Assembly (NCBI RefSeq): GCF_000006565.2
Contig: NC_031479.1
Span: 3,312,289-3,376,288 of the forward strand
Direction: 5' to 3'
From: Toxoplasma gondii ME49
Lineage: Eukaryota; Apicomplexa; Conoidasida; Eucoccidiorida; Sarcocystidae
DNA: 64,000 bases
Shown here one piece after another: positions 25,397 through 38,004 of the stretch (positions are counted from its first letter, which is position 1; each line of letters opens with the position of its first letter). The position numbers and the translations under genes are program-made. Below the pieces are notes generated by a model. It was not told the origin of the DNA. It saw nothing but the letters and a program-made list of their open reading frames with translations, and did no database searches.

Positions 25397-25978
25397 ATGG
25401 CTCCGACCGCAGCAGCCCTGGCCAAGAAGCGGCTGAGAACCCGCAAGCCGAAGCGCCAGCTGTACAAGTCGCCAGCAGGTGCGGCGAAGAGAATGGCGAA
25501 GCTCCGCTCGTCGATCACGCCCGGCACCGTCTTGATCCTCCTGTCTGGCGGCCACCGCGGGAAACGCGTTGTCTTTTTGAAGCAGCTCGCGCCCTCCGGC
25601 TTGCTGCTCGTCACTGGGCCCTTCAAGGTGAACGGCGTTCCCCTGCGCCGGGTCAACCAGCGCTACGTGATCGCGACCACCACGAAGGTCGACATCTCCG
25701 GAGTCGACGTCTCTAGCATCAAGGACGAGCAGTTCGGCGCCTCCAAGAAGGAGAAGTTTGCTGAGCGCAAGCTGAGGAAGAAGCAGGATGAGGGAATGTT
25801 CGTGCAGCAGAGCGACAGCAAGGCTAAGCAGGCGCTCCCTGCTCAGTTCAAGCAACTCCAAGACTCCGTCGACAAAGCCCTGCTCGCCTCCCTCAGCAAG
25901 GACAAGCTCCTCACGCAGTACTTGAAGACTCGCTTCACTCTGCGGGGCAACATGCGTCCCCACGAGATGAAATTCTAA
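25397..25978 (+). CDS. RPL6: 60S ribosomal protein eL6
   Basis: A 193-aa intron-free coding region with ATG 25397 and TAA 25976-25978. It matches the eL6 family: a basic N-terminus (LAKKRLRTRKPKRQLYK), the SH3-like/KOW core (ITPGTVLILLSGGHRGKRV, VVFLKQLAPSGLLLVTGPF), then KVNGVPLRRVNQRYVIATT and a basic C-terminal extension ending in HEMKF. eL6 is a structural protein of the large cytosolic ribosomal subunit. The start is fixed by the family: MAPTAAA begins just before the basic tail, and upstream in-frame codons look like leader. The ATG follows TTTTCCAG by only five bases (CAG-TAAAAATGG), so a 5'-UTR intron ending here is plausible. Codon use is GC-rich, as expected for a highly expressed gene. 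Confidence 0.97.
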   Translation: MAPTAAALAKKRLRTRKPKRQLYKSPAGAAKRMAKLRSSITPGTVLILLSGGHRGKRVVFLKQLAPSGLLLVTGPFKVNGVPLRRVNQRYVIATTTKVDISGVDVSSIKDEQFGASKKEKFAERKLRKKQDEGMFVQQSDSKAKQALPAQFKQLQDSVDKALLASLSKDKLLTQYLKTRFTLRGNMRPHEMKF

Positions 25979-28522
25979 TCCGTTTGCAGCCTGCTACAGC
26001 GAGTTTCGAAAGGTGAATCAAAAAGAGCACGGGGGGAGGGGGGGTGGAGAGAGAGAGAAAAAACTAGAGAGCCGAAGACCTCCAACACGGTGCGCCTGAG
26101 AAGGAGGCCAACGATGCGGGTTCCGGATCTACGGAGGTGTCGGAAATAGGCATTGCAGGGGAGAGAAACCCGAGGGATCTGGAGAACTTGCGTAGAGGAG
26201 TGGACGGCGTCCGTTCAGGACGACCACAGGGAGCACGGATGGGATCGCTGGCGCAAATGCAGACAGCGGTCCAGCTGCATGTGGTGGTAGGAGGCTTCAC
26301 TCTGCTTGGCGTACACCTTCAGTAACAACCGGAAACTCAGTCTTGGTCCTCATTCTTGGTGACTCTTACGACGTGCCTCTCTGATCCGAGGAAGTACCCG
26401 CGAGAATCTGTGTTCGGTAGATAGTGGCCTCGCTGCGATCAGCCGCGCGACGCTGCTCTGCGGGCGACGGTCTCTCTAATCACCTCTTGGCAGTTGACTC
26501 TAGCTGGACAACTGGCTGTTTCCAGAAGATAGTAGAACGGTACAGTAGGGATGCAGAAGGGTAAGAACAGATATCCCTTCTAATGAGGGAGAAGCAACTG
26601 AGTGCCGCACTCGGGGCAAAGCCACAGAACACCTGATGCGACTCTGTAGCTGTTCCAGAGGGTCAAGAAAATCGACTTCACATCTGACTCACTTCACGGG
26701 TACTTGGTATACTAGTTAACAATCAAACTACGATGCACTTCTCCTGACTGGAAATTAGTTAAGCCCAGATGACGCTAGAAATCACGCGAGCGGCCCGTAA
26801 ATAGACTTGACCGTGATAGAGTGGTAGCATCCCTTGGGAAGTAAGCCCTTCCACCGAAATCGGCAATTCGGTATCTCTGGATTGCGGCCGTAAGTGCACA
26901 TACAAGTCTGCACTGATGTACGTTTTGGTGCTCGGACCAGGATTCCAAGTCCAGCCTGTCCGCCCACACCGACGGTTTAGGTCAGCTAAGTCAGTCAGAA
27001 ACAGAGATATGCTGTACACAAAATACAGCAAGAGTTCGCCGCGCGCGGCGCTAGCGGACTCCACGATTTGCATTTTACTTGATGGTAACAGTATCTCTGG
27101 CTTCCGCACCAAAAACAATATCGCGTTCTCGCTCCCACAGTCCGGAAGGAGCAGAGAGTCCGAACGATAACGAATGCCACATGCTCGGTCGCTTCACGTC
27201 TGCTGCGAACTCTGTACGCCTTGAGTAGGCTACTGAGAATGTCGCGAAACTGCTCTCCCGTACTTATGAGTTTCTCCCTGTTCTTCCGCACTTCAAGAGC
27301 GGAGCGCCAATCGAGCCGGCATCTCGTGGTCTCGTACACAAGCAAAAATCGAACTGTGCGAAGAAAACTGTGCACACGCACGTGAGAAGATATTTGCCAT
27401 AAACGTAAGTAGACATAGCCCGCGGTTGACCACGAACGTTTCCCCTTGAATAGAACAACCACTTGCGAACCCGAAAGACGATTAACGCAGAGATGCTACT
27501 GGGAGCACAGCAATAAGGATATTCGTTCGCCACCGAAGCGCATGCGAACGAGAGGCATTCCCCCAAACTGCCAAACAGATGAGAAAGAAGCAAAAGTTGA
27601 AATAACAAGCAAAGAGAAGAATGGAGAATCACGCACTTGAACCGAGATTGATCCGATTCCCGTGCTTTCCCTATTTCTGAACAGGTGGGATGCACGCTCG
27701 GCGCAGCAAGCACAGCAAAAACGGCGGAAGAAAACACTAAAGAGATAAAAACAAGCAGTGCCCCCTCCACCAGTTGCACGGTCTCGCAAGTCCTACGAGA
27801 AAAATCCCCACCGGATCTATCTTGCACCGCATTCCCCGCCGTTCACTCGACTCTTTTCGTCGTTCTCCTAACTCTGGATACCTCCAGAGAGACGTGGAAG
27901 ACGCACATCTGTGTCCTTCCTCCGAAAAATCCCCTACCGTCGCATACAAATAAGGAGCCCGACTCCCGGTGGACATTGTTTACTCACGCGCATCTATCAG
28001 CGCATGCTTTTGTGTGAATCACCACACACACACCCACCCACATCTTCTGTTTGATCGGATGACTTCCACCGCAAAGGATCGGTTGTTTTATCACATTTTG
28101 CAAGGCCTCCACTCCACGTCCACTTGCATGCCACACCAAAAGAGCTCTGACACCGACATCAGGTCGTTCCCAGTGATTGCCTCCGGGCGCTAAGCAGCAG
28201 CGACGCACTTTGCCGCACCCCTTTTAGACACCGCCCTAGAAGACAGCGATTCTCTGCGCGAGACATCGGCGTCAGCCATTGGCTTTTCGCCCCCCTTCCG
28301 GATCCCGCCACCGTCGTCGTAAACCCATTTCTCTTGCGCCCGTCAAGCCAACGCAACTTCGCGTCGCTTCCCTCGCAGGGCAGAAGAGCGCCTGGTCGCC
28401 GTGTGTCGAAAGCTCTCACAAACTCTTCACGCAAAACGTGGCATCCACGGAAGCCCTCACGGCCGCGCGGCTGTACATACACCCCTGCCCTTTGGCCGCC
28501 GCACGACAGCTGCACAGCCTCG
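25979..28522. other. Intergenic region between convergent genes
   Basis: It lies between the 3' ends of eL6 (+) and the DnaJ gene (-). A G-run (26030-26064) follows the eL6 stop closely. A GC-rich coding-like patch at 26071-26325 is listed separately. From about 26330 to 28200 I see only short ORFs. Confidence 0.5.
26071..26325 (+). other. Coding-like GC-rich patch downstream of eL6
   Basis: On the plus strand an 84-codon frame runs from just after an in-frame TAG to TAA 26323-26325. Its composition is coding-like (AEDLQHGAPEKEANDAGSGS, then AQMQTAVQLHVVVGGFTLLG). The minus strand of the same segment is also open (26300-26064, Ser/Pro/Ala-rich), which is common in GC-rich DNA and weakens the case. 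No start, splice partner or family is recognised. It could be an orphan exon, part of the eL6 3' UTR, or chance. Confidence 0.2.
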
Positions 28523-31500
28523 TCAGTGATAAACAATTGACCGAGAATGGCTGTGCCGGGAGGAAGATGGAAGTTGGATGCGACGAACATGTCCTGTTCC
28601 GTCGTCTTCTTCTTGAGTCACATGCCGGTGGACAGTGCCTGTTGGTGCAGCAACCACATACAGATAAGAAGGATGTGAAAAACAGTCTCAACCACGCAAA
28701 AGGCGAGATTCAAAATAGGAGGCACACCCCCGGTCTTGACCTTCTCAACTGCAATCAAGCACAGAACCACCTACGACAGAAAGAGACACCACGGCCTCGC
28801 ATAGTTGTTGTTTGGGGTTAAAAGTCGCTCTCAACGACACCGGTGATTGCTCCTATTGATGTCCCCCCGTCTTCATCTAAACTCGTGTCTGAGATACGTG
28901 CTTTGAAGATTCGAAGAGTACCACATCAGCAGTTCGCAATTCGACATGCAGTCTGCGAAGACGTCTGCGCTCTCCGCGAACGACAAAAAACACCGAGCCG
29001 TGGCGGAAAAAATTAAGCAATCCTTCGATTCGCCTCGCAAATGCGAGTCGAACATTGAAAGTCGCTCCTCCCCCCCAACATCGGAGGAAACGGAAAGCAT
29101 AAGTCCGCGCAAACCGAGAAAAAAGACATACGGTGCGTCCCGTACACGCACGGTATCCCAACGCCACTCCGAAGAGAAGTCAGTCCTTGAAATTCTGCTA
29201 CCACGAGAATCGCCACAATGATAGAGATCGCCCTGTGTGGACACCGCAGACGACGACTGTTCCTCTGCCGCGAAATCACCCCTGTCCCAGAGCCAGCAGA
29301 ACAGCTGAGAGTTCCCGCGTGTCTTCTTCGCCGGCGCTCTCCCCGAACTTCTTGCACTCTACAGACGTCTATCCAGATCGACAGCAGAGGCACATCGCTC
29401 TGCAGACTTACCATCGGGCTGAGTCACGACCTCCTCCGTGACGGTGACGCGGCGGCCGTTAACGATGCGCGTGGAAGTTGACGTAGATCGGCTAATGCCT
29501 CCCGCTCCCGACCGCGAAGAACTGCTCGACGAGACGAAAGAGCTACTCATATGAGACGAACCGAACGCCGGACCTGAGAACGCGTGCGTGAAACTCCCTG
29601 ACAGCGCAGACGCAGAAGAAGAACGCATGCAACAGCGTTTTTCTTCACAGGCGACGACCGAACCAGGCAGACCCAACCCCAGTCTTCGCCGGTTGCAGAG
29701 GGGGCGGCAGAAGTCTTGGAACCGGAGCGAAAGGCTAAACGTCAACTTGAAGCAAATAGAGCACGCGGCGCTACAGTTGGCGACAGCTAAGGCCGCGCGC
29801 CTGGAGACCCACAGCAAGGGTGGAGTGGAAAATCAGGCTGTCAAGAGAGACAAGCGCCCACCAAGCCGGATCGCGAAATGCCGCCGCTTCTTCGCTTCTC
29901 TGTCTGTACAGCCTCAATTCCTCCGCAGATGCATGCGCCACACACCTCATAGATACTGTCCCCGAACAAACGATCCGCGATCCAGAACGGTGTAATTCAA
30001 ATCAAATTTACAGATACACTCCGACGCCACGGAAACTTAGTATGACCTGAGAGGCCACTGCTCCCAAACCAACAGCAGGCAGAAAAGGCGTGAGGGTTGC
30101 AGTTAGGGAGGAGACCGTTCGCGCGTGTCATCCCCGCAGCTGCATGTACACGGGACTGTGGAGTTGTGCGATCTCCACGCCGAATCAGGAAGAGTCGCGG
30201 AGAGCAGAGAGGCGCCTCTTCACAGTTTCGACTGTGCGAATTCTAAAGTGGATGTGACGCGGGCAAAGACACAGAAAAAGACTAGCATAGTACAGACACC
30301 CAGTAGCGACTTCGTAACAGATCCTCTGAGTATCTCGGCACCGAACTCAAGTCCAAAAAGGGAGGTCGGAACGCGTTCGTTCTCGGAAATCGACTGCCGA
30401 GGCCCCAAGACGGATGAGTATCAATAAGTTGAAAGACAAACCGCTTCCGCCGTTTGGAAATGCCCCCATTTTCCTCCGCACGCAACTTACCCCCAAACGG
30501 ATCGCCTCCGAAGAAATCTGCGAAAGGGTCTCCTCCAAAGAAGTTTGCCGAGAGGCTTCCGTGTGCTCGACGCACTGCGTGAGGAAAAGCAGACAAAAAA
30601 GAAAGGTAGTGTCGAAGGAATCTTTTTCTTGCGCATGCAGACGCGCCGGAAAAGGAATTCGAGACAAAGCTGGAAGAGATATGCAGACACGCCAAGCCCC
30701 CGCATCGACAGCAGAGAACATCGCGTCGATTGCTCGAAGAACCTGAGAGAGACCAACCGGACCGGATGGAGTGCTTGGCAGCAAGGGCTTCGGAAGGAAG
30801 AGAAATCGGAAACTGCCAAGAGACGAGAAGTTGCGGCCTACTCCTGTCTCTCTTATTCGTCACGCATGAAATTCACGACCTTGGAAGTAAAAGACAGACC
30901 CAAGTGCAAATGCGAATCCTTTCTTGATTCTGCTTCTCTGTTTGTCCATCTCTCGAAAGACACACGGACGTGGAGGACGGACGGAACGAGGATCTTCTGG
31001 AGAGTTCCGTTTTCTCAAGAGGTAAAGCCAAAACTCACTTGCGCCTCCGTGAGAGCTGGCGCGCCCAGGACGAGTCGAGCCAAAGGGAGAGAGACCGAAG
31101 TCTTGGCTGACCGTATGGAAAAGATCGTCGCCGAAAGGGCCTCTGAGGCAACGAGAGAAACAGATGTTCGGCGTAAATCATCAGACAGGACTCAGCAACA
31201 GAGAAACGACGCCGCGAACATCAGGAGAAACAGACGAACATTTCGACTCAGTCAGAATGCGAAGTGAACTGGTCCGCCCCTTCTCCATCAAGGTGTATGT
31301 ACACAGAATACTGCCGGTTTCGGTGTTTTCCAGTCGACGTACGCACGCTGTCGCATGAGGCGCTACCAGAAAGGCAGCGTTCCCGAGACTCAGGTGCATG
31401 CACGCGAAGAAAAGTGGAAATGTGCATCGATATGTGAAACATTGTCGACCCACCCCTGCACTGGTCTCTCCGTCACATACGCGTCTCCGCAAACGAAGGA

Positions 31501-31650
31501 ATATACTACAGAAACGGATACACGCAAAACTCTAGAAAATCCAACGAGACCACGTGGACGACATAACACTGAGGAGTGCAAACACACTTCGGTGTACATA
31601 CACACGAGTACTAGACATGTATAGACACACCTGTACACACATATACAGTC

Positions 31651-31681
<31 letters not shown>

Positions 31682-33124
31682 GAGGCATCCTTGCCGTTCG
31701 ACAAATACACCTAGATATATAGAAGTGCATTTGCTGTGCAAGGCAAACACTTACCCAGGGCCGAATGCCATCTCGAAAATTCGTTGAGCATCTGCAAAGT
31801 GGAAGTTTCGGTGGAAGCGTTCGAACTCTGCAGCGGCGGCAGCTGCCTCCGCCTCCGCCTGCGCCGCGGAGCGCCTGCTGGTTGTCCCTCGTACCCGAGG
31901 GCCGTTCACGCCGAAACTGTCTGAAACTGGAAAGGCAGAAGGACAGACAGGCACCTCAGGGTGTGTGTACACCGAAGGGAAGAGCGGCAACCGCCGAGAT
32001 AGGCACTGACACGCAGAAAACTTTCTTTGCCGGCGAACAGGGGACGAAATTGTCTTCACCAGCTTGTGAAGTTTCCTATTTCTAATCCTATAACGATTAC
32101 GACTTGAAAAGATTAGAACCTGTCTGAGAGCCTCATGGGAGGTATCCACGCCGCGGAAGGACCACAAAAAACACAGGTGCAGTTCAACAAAAAGAGAGAC
32201 GCTCGCACTCACGGTCGTATCTGCGGCGCTTCTCGGGATCAGAGAGGACCTCGTAGGCCTCGGAAATTTCTTTGAAACGCGCGGTCGCCTCATCCTTTTT
32301 GTCGATGTTCTTGTCTGCATGGGACGAAACACGCAAGGCAACAACGGGGCCTGAGAGGTAGAAGAGTGTCGAGCGAGAAGCCTTGTTTCTTCACATCGCT
32401 AAAAATAAACAAACACGAAGACAAGTCTATCTTTGAGATGCATTCTTTGAGTTGACCTCAAATCTCAACGCACCCCTGACAAAGTCTCTTCCGGCCTCCA
32501 GCTGCGGTGGACCCAGCGGATCTGTCCGACCGTCGGTTGTACATACAATCGAACTCGAGAAGGGGAGCGAATGCAGAAACGCGCTCCTTCGGCAAGAAAC
32601 ACTGGAAGAGCGGGTTCATGCCACAGATGCCAATTTTCTTGAGTCTTCCGGAAGAGAAGATCCAGTACGAACAGCGAGTCCTTTTCGCCTCGACGAAAAG
32701 CAACCAAAGACTAGAGAAGAACAAGTGCTCCGAATCCCCTTGTTTCTTCTGGAAACAGACTTCGGATACGTCGCACCGCATCGCTACCGTTTTTCGCAGG
32801 AAATCCAGGTTTTACTTGCAACAAGTTGTCAGGAAGGAGGACAGTCCTTTTGACTCCGCCGGAAGCCTTGGACACTGCACCCCTGGCCGCGTCGATTCGC
32901 GAGAAAACTGGGAGTTCCCTCACCGAGTATTAAGCAACTGGCACTTCGTTTCCACTCGTTTTTTTCACGGGTGAGAAACTTGCCGTCCATCAAAGTTGTG
33001 ACGTACCTGGGTGCCAACGGATCGCCAGCTTTCTGTAGCTTTTCTTGATTTCATCGGCTGTCGCGGTCTTCGCGACGCCCAGAACCTCGTAGTAGCAACG
33101 AGGCGGGGTGTAATTTGAGGTCAT
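28523..33124 (-). CDS. DNAJB6-type Hsp40 co-chaperone (7 exons, 293 aa)
   Basis: Exons, in order: 33124-33007, 32314-32213, 31926-31755, 31142-31039, 30574-30491, 29597-29412, 28638-28523; phases close throughout. Exon 3 could instead start at 31920, using a nearby AG in the same frame. The J domain spans exons 1-2: [26 protein letters not shown] and [18 protein letters not shown]. The HPD Asp codon is split by intron 1. Exon 3 carries an Ala/Glu-rich stretch and [11 protein letters not shown]; exons 4-5 hold the G/F region ([31 protein letters not shown]). Exon 6 has a Ser-rich run then [19 protein letters not shown], as in DNAJB2/DNAJB6. Such proteins deliver clients to Hsp70 and hold aggregation-prone chains. 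No transmembrane segment or zinc-finger domain is present, so it should be a soluble class B J-protein. Confidence 0.9.
31651..31678. repeat. (AT)n microsatellite in DnaJ intron 3
   Basis: A short TA/ATAC-type simple repeat inside the 612-bp intron between exons 3 and 4. Confidence 0.85.
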
Positions 33125-36100
33125 CGTGGCTGGACTCCCTTTCACTTTCCGTCCAGCTGCTGGAAAAGGCGAAAAAGACAGGTTTTCGCGGGAGAAGCCA
33201 GGAAAAAGCGGCTGCGCAACGTAGACAAGGAGCGGGGGGTTGTGGAGGGCGAAACGACGGCGGCAGACACGTCGGTAACTCGCGCAGCGCGGTTTTTAAT
33301 AGGACTGAGGCAGAAATCGAAAAACCCTGTTGCGCAACGAACAAGGAAAGGAGGACGTTAAGCAGCCAGCGCGTTGGAAAAGCAGCAGGGAAAAGGGTCA
33401 CGACGGGGCAGCAGCCAAACGCGGCCCAGCACATGCAAGATGTGACAGCCTCTTTGAGAAAAGAATCTGGCACCCGATATTGATCCTCCTTTTGAGGCAA
33501 CTCACATTTTCCGTGCGGAACGCTAGCTTGTTGGTTCACTTGAGAAAAATAACCGCGAGAAAAGACCCGCGTCCCCTCATCTACAGAAATTGCGCAAAGA
33601 CGCCCCTGGCAGCCGAGTGCGCTCGTCCTCGAAGTCACTGTTTTCGGAGTTATGCGCACCGAGTGCCTTGAAAGCGTGAGGAGGTGCTTTCAGACGAATC
33701 CTGCCGACGATCTTTGTCGGCTGATGAAAGCAGAGATGCCTTAGAAAGCGCTTCTCCTTCGTCTCGGCGGAGTACTCGGCGACTCTAGACCCTATTTTGT
33801 GGTTCACGATTCCTGCGCAGCAAGCATTCTTTGTCAGCTTTTCTGTGGCGACAAATGTACAGCAAAACCTCTCTTTTACACAAGGCTTCACAGGATAGAG
33901 GACCAGAGTGAAAGAGCTTCTCTGGAACGTCAAAAATCGCGCACTTGCTGCGTGGTACGTTGCCTAGACGGCAGAACAGTCTGTCGAAATACCACCAAGC
34001 GCCTTAGTAGGATGCAGACCGAAAAAAAAATGAATGCAGGAAACAAGGATAACAATGATGCCAACAAAGGCTGCGGCAGGGATAGTGCCTGCTAGTTGCA
34101 ACGCAAAAAGCATGGGGAAACACCCGTTGCTGTTTCTTGTTTGATTTACAGGTGCTTCACTGAGCAGATTCCAAAGATGCTTCATTCTTGACACAGACAC
34201 ATGACTGTGCTACACGACGGCTAATAAGGCCCGAAGCGGATCTGATCCCTTTTCCCACCTCTGAGGCCTAGTTGAAGCTCTAAGCTGAATGTTCTGGCAT
34301 CGGAACCACCGAGGGCAACTGCAAACATTGTACGAGTTACACAGCGTGTACGCCAAAACACCGGTCGCCACACCAACGGAAACATCCATTTTAGTACGAG
34401 TGTCCTCACGCAGCATTGCATTCGAACCGGCGAAACAGACGCGGCACGAGAAAAGAGTTAGCAGTTCAAATTTCGTGAAGGAGTTGATTGAATGCCACAA
34501 GCCTGTCAAGACGCACCCAGGCGTGCGGGATAAACCCACAGAAACCAGAAAACCTTGACTTGCGAGAATCCATGCTGTTCGTTTATTCGAAATAATTACA
34601 GCGATGCCGAAAGCAGATGAGCATCAGTCCATAAACTCCCAGCAGTAGCGAGTGAAGTGTCGGAGAGTCGAGTGTTATCCATGTAAACAGACTAGCCCCA
34701 ACTGGATGCCTCAAGAAGTTGACTTCACCGTTCTCTCCTAGCCGTGTCGAAAACTGACTCGGGAAATGAACCATGCAGTCAGAGGCCAATGCGATGGTTC
34801 GGCGCTTTAGACAATGCAGAATCAGGAAGCGCTTTGTTGGAAGGCTTTTTTGTTTCTTCAATGCGAAACTGGATCTGACGATGACAGCCGCTTTAAGCCC
34901 CGCAAACGGGAGCTCTTCGTGACGAACTGTGTTCAGAATACGCCGCCCCCACAACCACAGTTAATGCTTACCAAATGCGCCACAAAAAGAAACCTCTGAA
35001 CGGCTATCGAAATTGGCGCTAGTTTTCCAGGATTCCCCAGAGTGGGAGTTTCTGCGTTTTGTGCCGGAATGAGGTGTCCACGCGTGCTCAGCTATTTACT
35101 GAAACCTGTTCTCAACGGCACTGTTGCTGCCCGCAGCTCTTGTTCCAAGACTAAACTTGGACTTCCCTTTCTGTCCATTATTACCTTTCCAGCTAACTCT
35201 CTCGTTGAAGCTTCTTGCCAGAGCGTAACAACGCTGCTGTTGCTTCGCTGAAAAATCCACCGAGGTCGGCGTGAGCTTGTGTTTCAGGTTTTTTTTTCGA
35301 AAGCGGTGTGAGCAGCAGAACAGAGGGTCTCCTAGGCTTGCAGCGGTGAGCACTTTCTGCTCTATTTCCCGAATCTCAGATCAGATAATCACGGAAATTT
35401 TTTCCTCTCGGTCTTCCATATTCGCATGTATATTTCTCGTACCACTTTTACTTTGGGAAAGACATGCCTTCTCTCTTAGGCGTGTTCTCAGAGATCTGAC
35501 AGAAACAACTTTTGGAGCAAGCCCCTGATTTCCTCTGCCTCTTTCTCTAGGTTTGCCTCTGTGATGTAACTCCGAAAAAACAGGTAGTTTGTGGGGAACA
35601 CGTACAATGGACGCAGCAAAACGGTCCATCCGCAAATGTGCATCTCAAAAGACAGATCTGGATCTACTTCACTCAGAGATCGCAATTGCTGGAAGGCGAT
35701 CTTCATCGTAGATGGAGCGCTATGTGACAAGGACATGAAAAAGACGAGGACACGCGTGGCATGGCGCCTGTTGAGTCACTCGAGGAACGCTTTCCACTCC
35801 CGGTATGTACGGTCGATGCGAGACTATGCTTGATAACCGCTACTGCTCGAAGTATGCATTACCTCCTCTCGGCAGCACTGTCAAGCCTCCTCTTCGTGTG
35901 GTTCTCAAGGCAGGACTAAGGTCCCCCGGCTCTTTGTTGCGTTGTTGTCTGTGCTGTCGGCGACAATCTGCGCACTGACACTTTTTTCCCACTTGTTTTC
36001 CCCCGGGAGCCTGGCACCGCTTTCTCCTGCAGTGACAACGTCGTGTGGTACGGCAGGAGAATCTGTTGCTCGCGGTCAGTAAAAAACAAGAGAGTCTCTC

Positions 36101-38004
36101 CCATTGTCCATATGCGCGTGGCGTCGCTCATTCTAAGGTGACAGTGTGTCGTCACATTGTGTCGGCGTTCTCCCGTGCATCCACCACGTTGACGACTCCT
36201 GAAGTCGCCTCACAATGGCTTGCGAGTGCAGTGCTTGGAATGTCGATGAGGAGAAAACACTTCCTCGAGCAACATTTGATACCTACCACCCAAGACACTT
36301 TTTTCCATACCGCAGAAACGAAGTCGAGACGAACCAAAGAATCTGCGGTGTCTGTCTTAAGTTCCTTGTCGTCCACTTGAACGCAGGTGAAACCGCGTCA
36401 CAGAGAGGACGTCAAAGCTTCGGTTTGCAGAGCGGCGGCCGGAAATGCACAGAAACGACAGAGACTCCGACTTCAACGGTGACCGGGACTCGTGTCGACC
36501 CTTTTTCTCGAGAGTTTGCACCACGCGTTTGTAGACTGTTGGTTTTGGTCTTGATTGACTGTCGCTGCTGTTTGCCAGTCCTATGTTGTATCGTGTGTCG
36601 CTTCTAGAGCACGTCAGAACTCCGTCAACTTGCAGTCGGGACCCTTTCGTCCTGTTTCAGGAGAGATGTGGACCACGATGAAACTCTGTCTTTGAGCAAG
36701 TGAACTGTGTAGCGTCGTGGTCGCTCCTCTCTCTGCTGTTCGACGGAACACGCTTCTCGACAACAGGGTTCTTCAACTTAAACGGGAGAGTGTCGCGCAG
36801 TTCACACACCGCGCCGAAAGTACACGAATCTCCACGCCTGTGCATGTGGAGGAGAAACGAACTTGGATTTCAGGCGTTCAGCGACGAAAATAGAAGGCGC
36901 GGAAGACAAGCGCATTTTCGCGGTCTGCACGTGACTTTTGTACCAGCGCAGGTTGCCTGGCAAAGAGCGCTGCGACTTTTTCACACTGTCCTCTCCCTCT
37001 CTGCGAGTTAGGCGCACAGAAGCAATAGAGGACCTCCGAAATTCGTATTTTCTCCGTTCAGCTTTGAAAAGAGTCGAGCTGCGTGCGCAGACAACTTTTC
37101 TGGCGACGTCTAGGGAACTCTGCGTCGGTCGTGTCCGACTCTCCTTCACCCTTCAGACCTCTCGTGTGTCTCCCGCGAGTTGGAGAAAACTCTCCAGGTG
37201 GAGGATCTTCGCTGGGGACCGCTTTTTCTCTTATGCGCTGTGGCTGTAGCTCGTGTATTTCGCCAGTCTCTCGCTTCCTTCATCGTGCCACTGTCTTCGA
37301 ATTTTCTCTGTCCTCTCCCATTCCCGAATTCCCCGGGGGTGGACTCTGTGTGCCCTGATCTTCCGCATCAGCCTGGGTCGGGTCTGATCGTACACATCCG
37401 CTTTTTCTCCACCGTTTCCCGCGGCGTTTTCTCGGAAAAACGCATAGTCACTTTGCTTCTTCGGTGCGCGGCACCGACGTCTCCAGTCTTGTGTTTCGCT
37501 TCGTTCCGTCGCTTCGTTTGCCTCTCTCCGCGTTCGGACCCCCTTCAAGACAGAGCAGGCGTCTGTCCGCGACGTCTCTCGCTGCTGCGGGTTCCCCATT
37601 GCCGGTGAAACGTGTAGGTTTTCCTCTCTGCTCGCGGCTTTGGAGGCTGAAACAAATAGCTGACACAGACGGAGAGCGTCAACGGGAAAAACGACGCCGA
37701 AGGAGGCCGTGCTTCCCGACTCGCGCCCTGCGCCCGAGACAAGCGGGTGTTGACTCCGGCGTTCCGTCACACACACCGCAATCTCCTGACACTTTGGTGA
37801 TCGTTCCTCGCGGCCAACAGGGAAGAAAAAAGAGATCCGCAGAAGGCCAACAGTTTTGGAAGGTCCTCCACAGCCCTCCAGAACGACAGCCATTGCTTTT
37901 CCCGGACCTTTCGCCCTCGAAGTTTCCGTCGGCGTCGGCTGCGGGAGTCGACCCAGCGCGCATTGTCTGTATACCCGAACCAAAGTGCCCTTACTTTCTT
38001 CACC
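33125..38004. other. Intergenic region between divergent DnaJ and RPN1 genes
   Basis: This 4.9-kb head-to-head region should hold both promoters. From about 36600 to 38000 the plus strand is pyrimidine-rich and is probably the RPN1 leader. Some short coding-like ORFs lie at 35488-36600 on both strands: minus 35736-35488 (listed separately), minus 36155-35916, and plus 36215-36607 (ATG in the context CACAATGGC). They do not assemble into a gene I can defend. Confidence 0.45.
35488..35736 (-). other. Short coding-like ORF, possible terminal exon
   Basis: An 82-codon ORF with an ATG at 35736 and TGA at 35490-35488. Its peptide looks protein-like: STMKIAFQQLRSLSEVD, a hydrophobic patch WTVLLRPLYVFPTNYLFF, and a helical tail ANLEKEAEEIRGLLQKLF. 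A TCACATAG acceptor-like site lies inside its 5' part, so it might be a last exon instead of a whole gene. The same frame stays open upstream to 35823 except for one TGA at 35778-35776. No family is recognised and no upstream exon is secured. Confidence 0.25.

Noticed and set aside
33115..33480. Plus-strand ORF opposite the DnaJ start
   Set aside because: It is antisense to the J-domain exon and its leader; the minus strand carries the recognisable DnaJ sequence.
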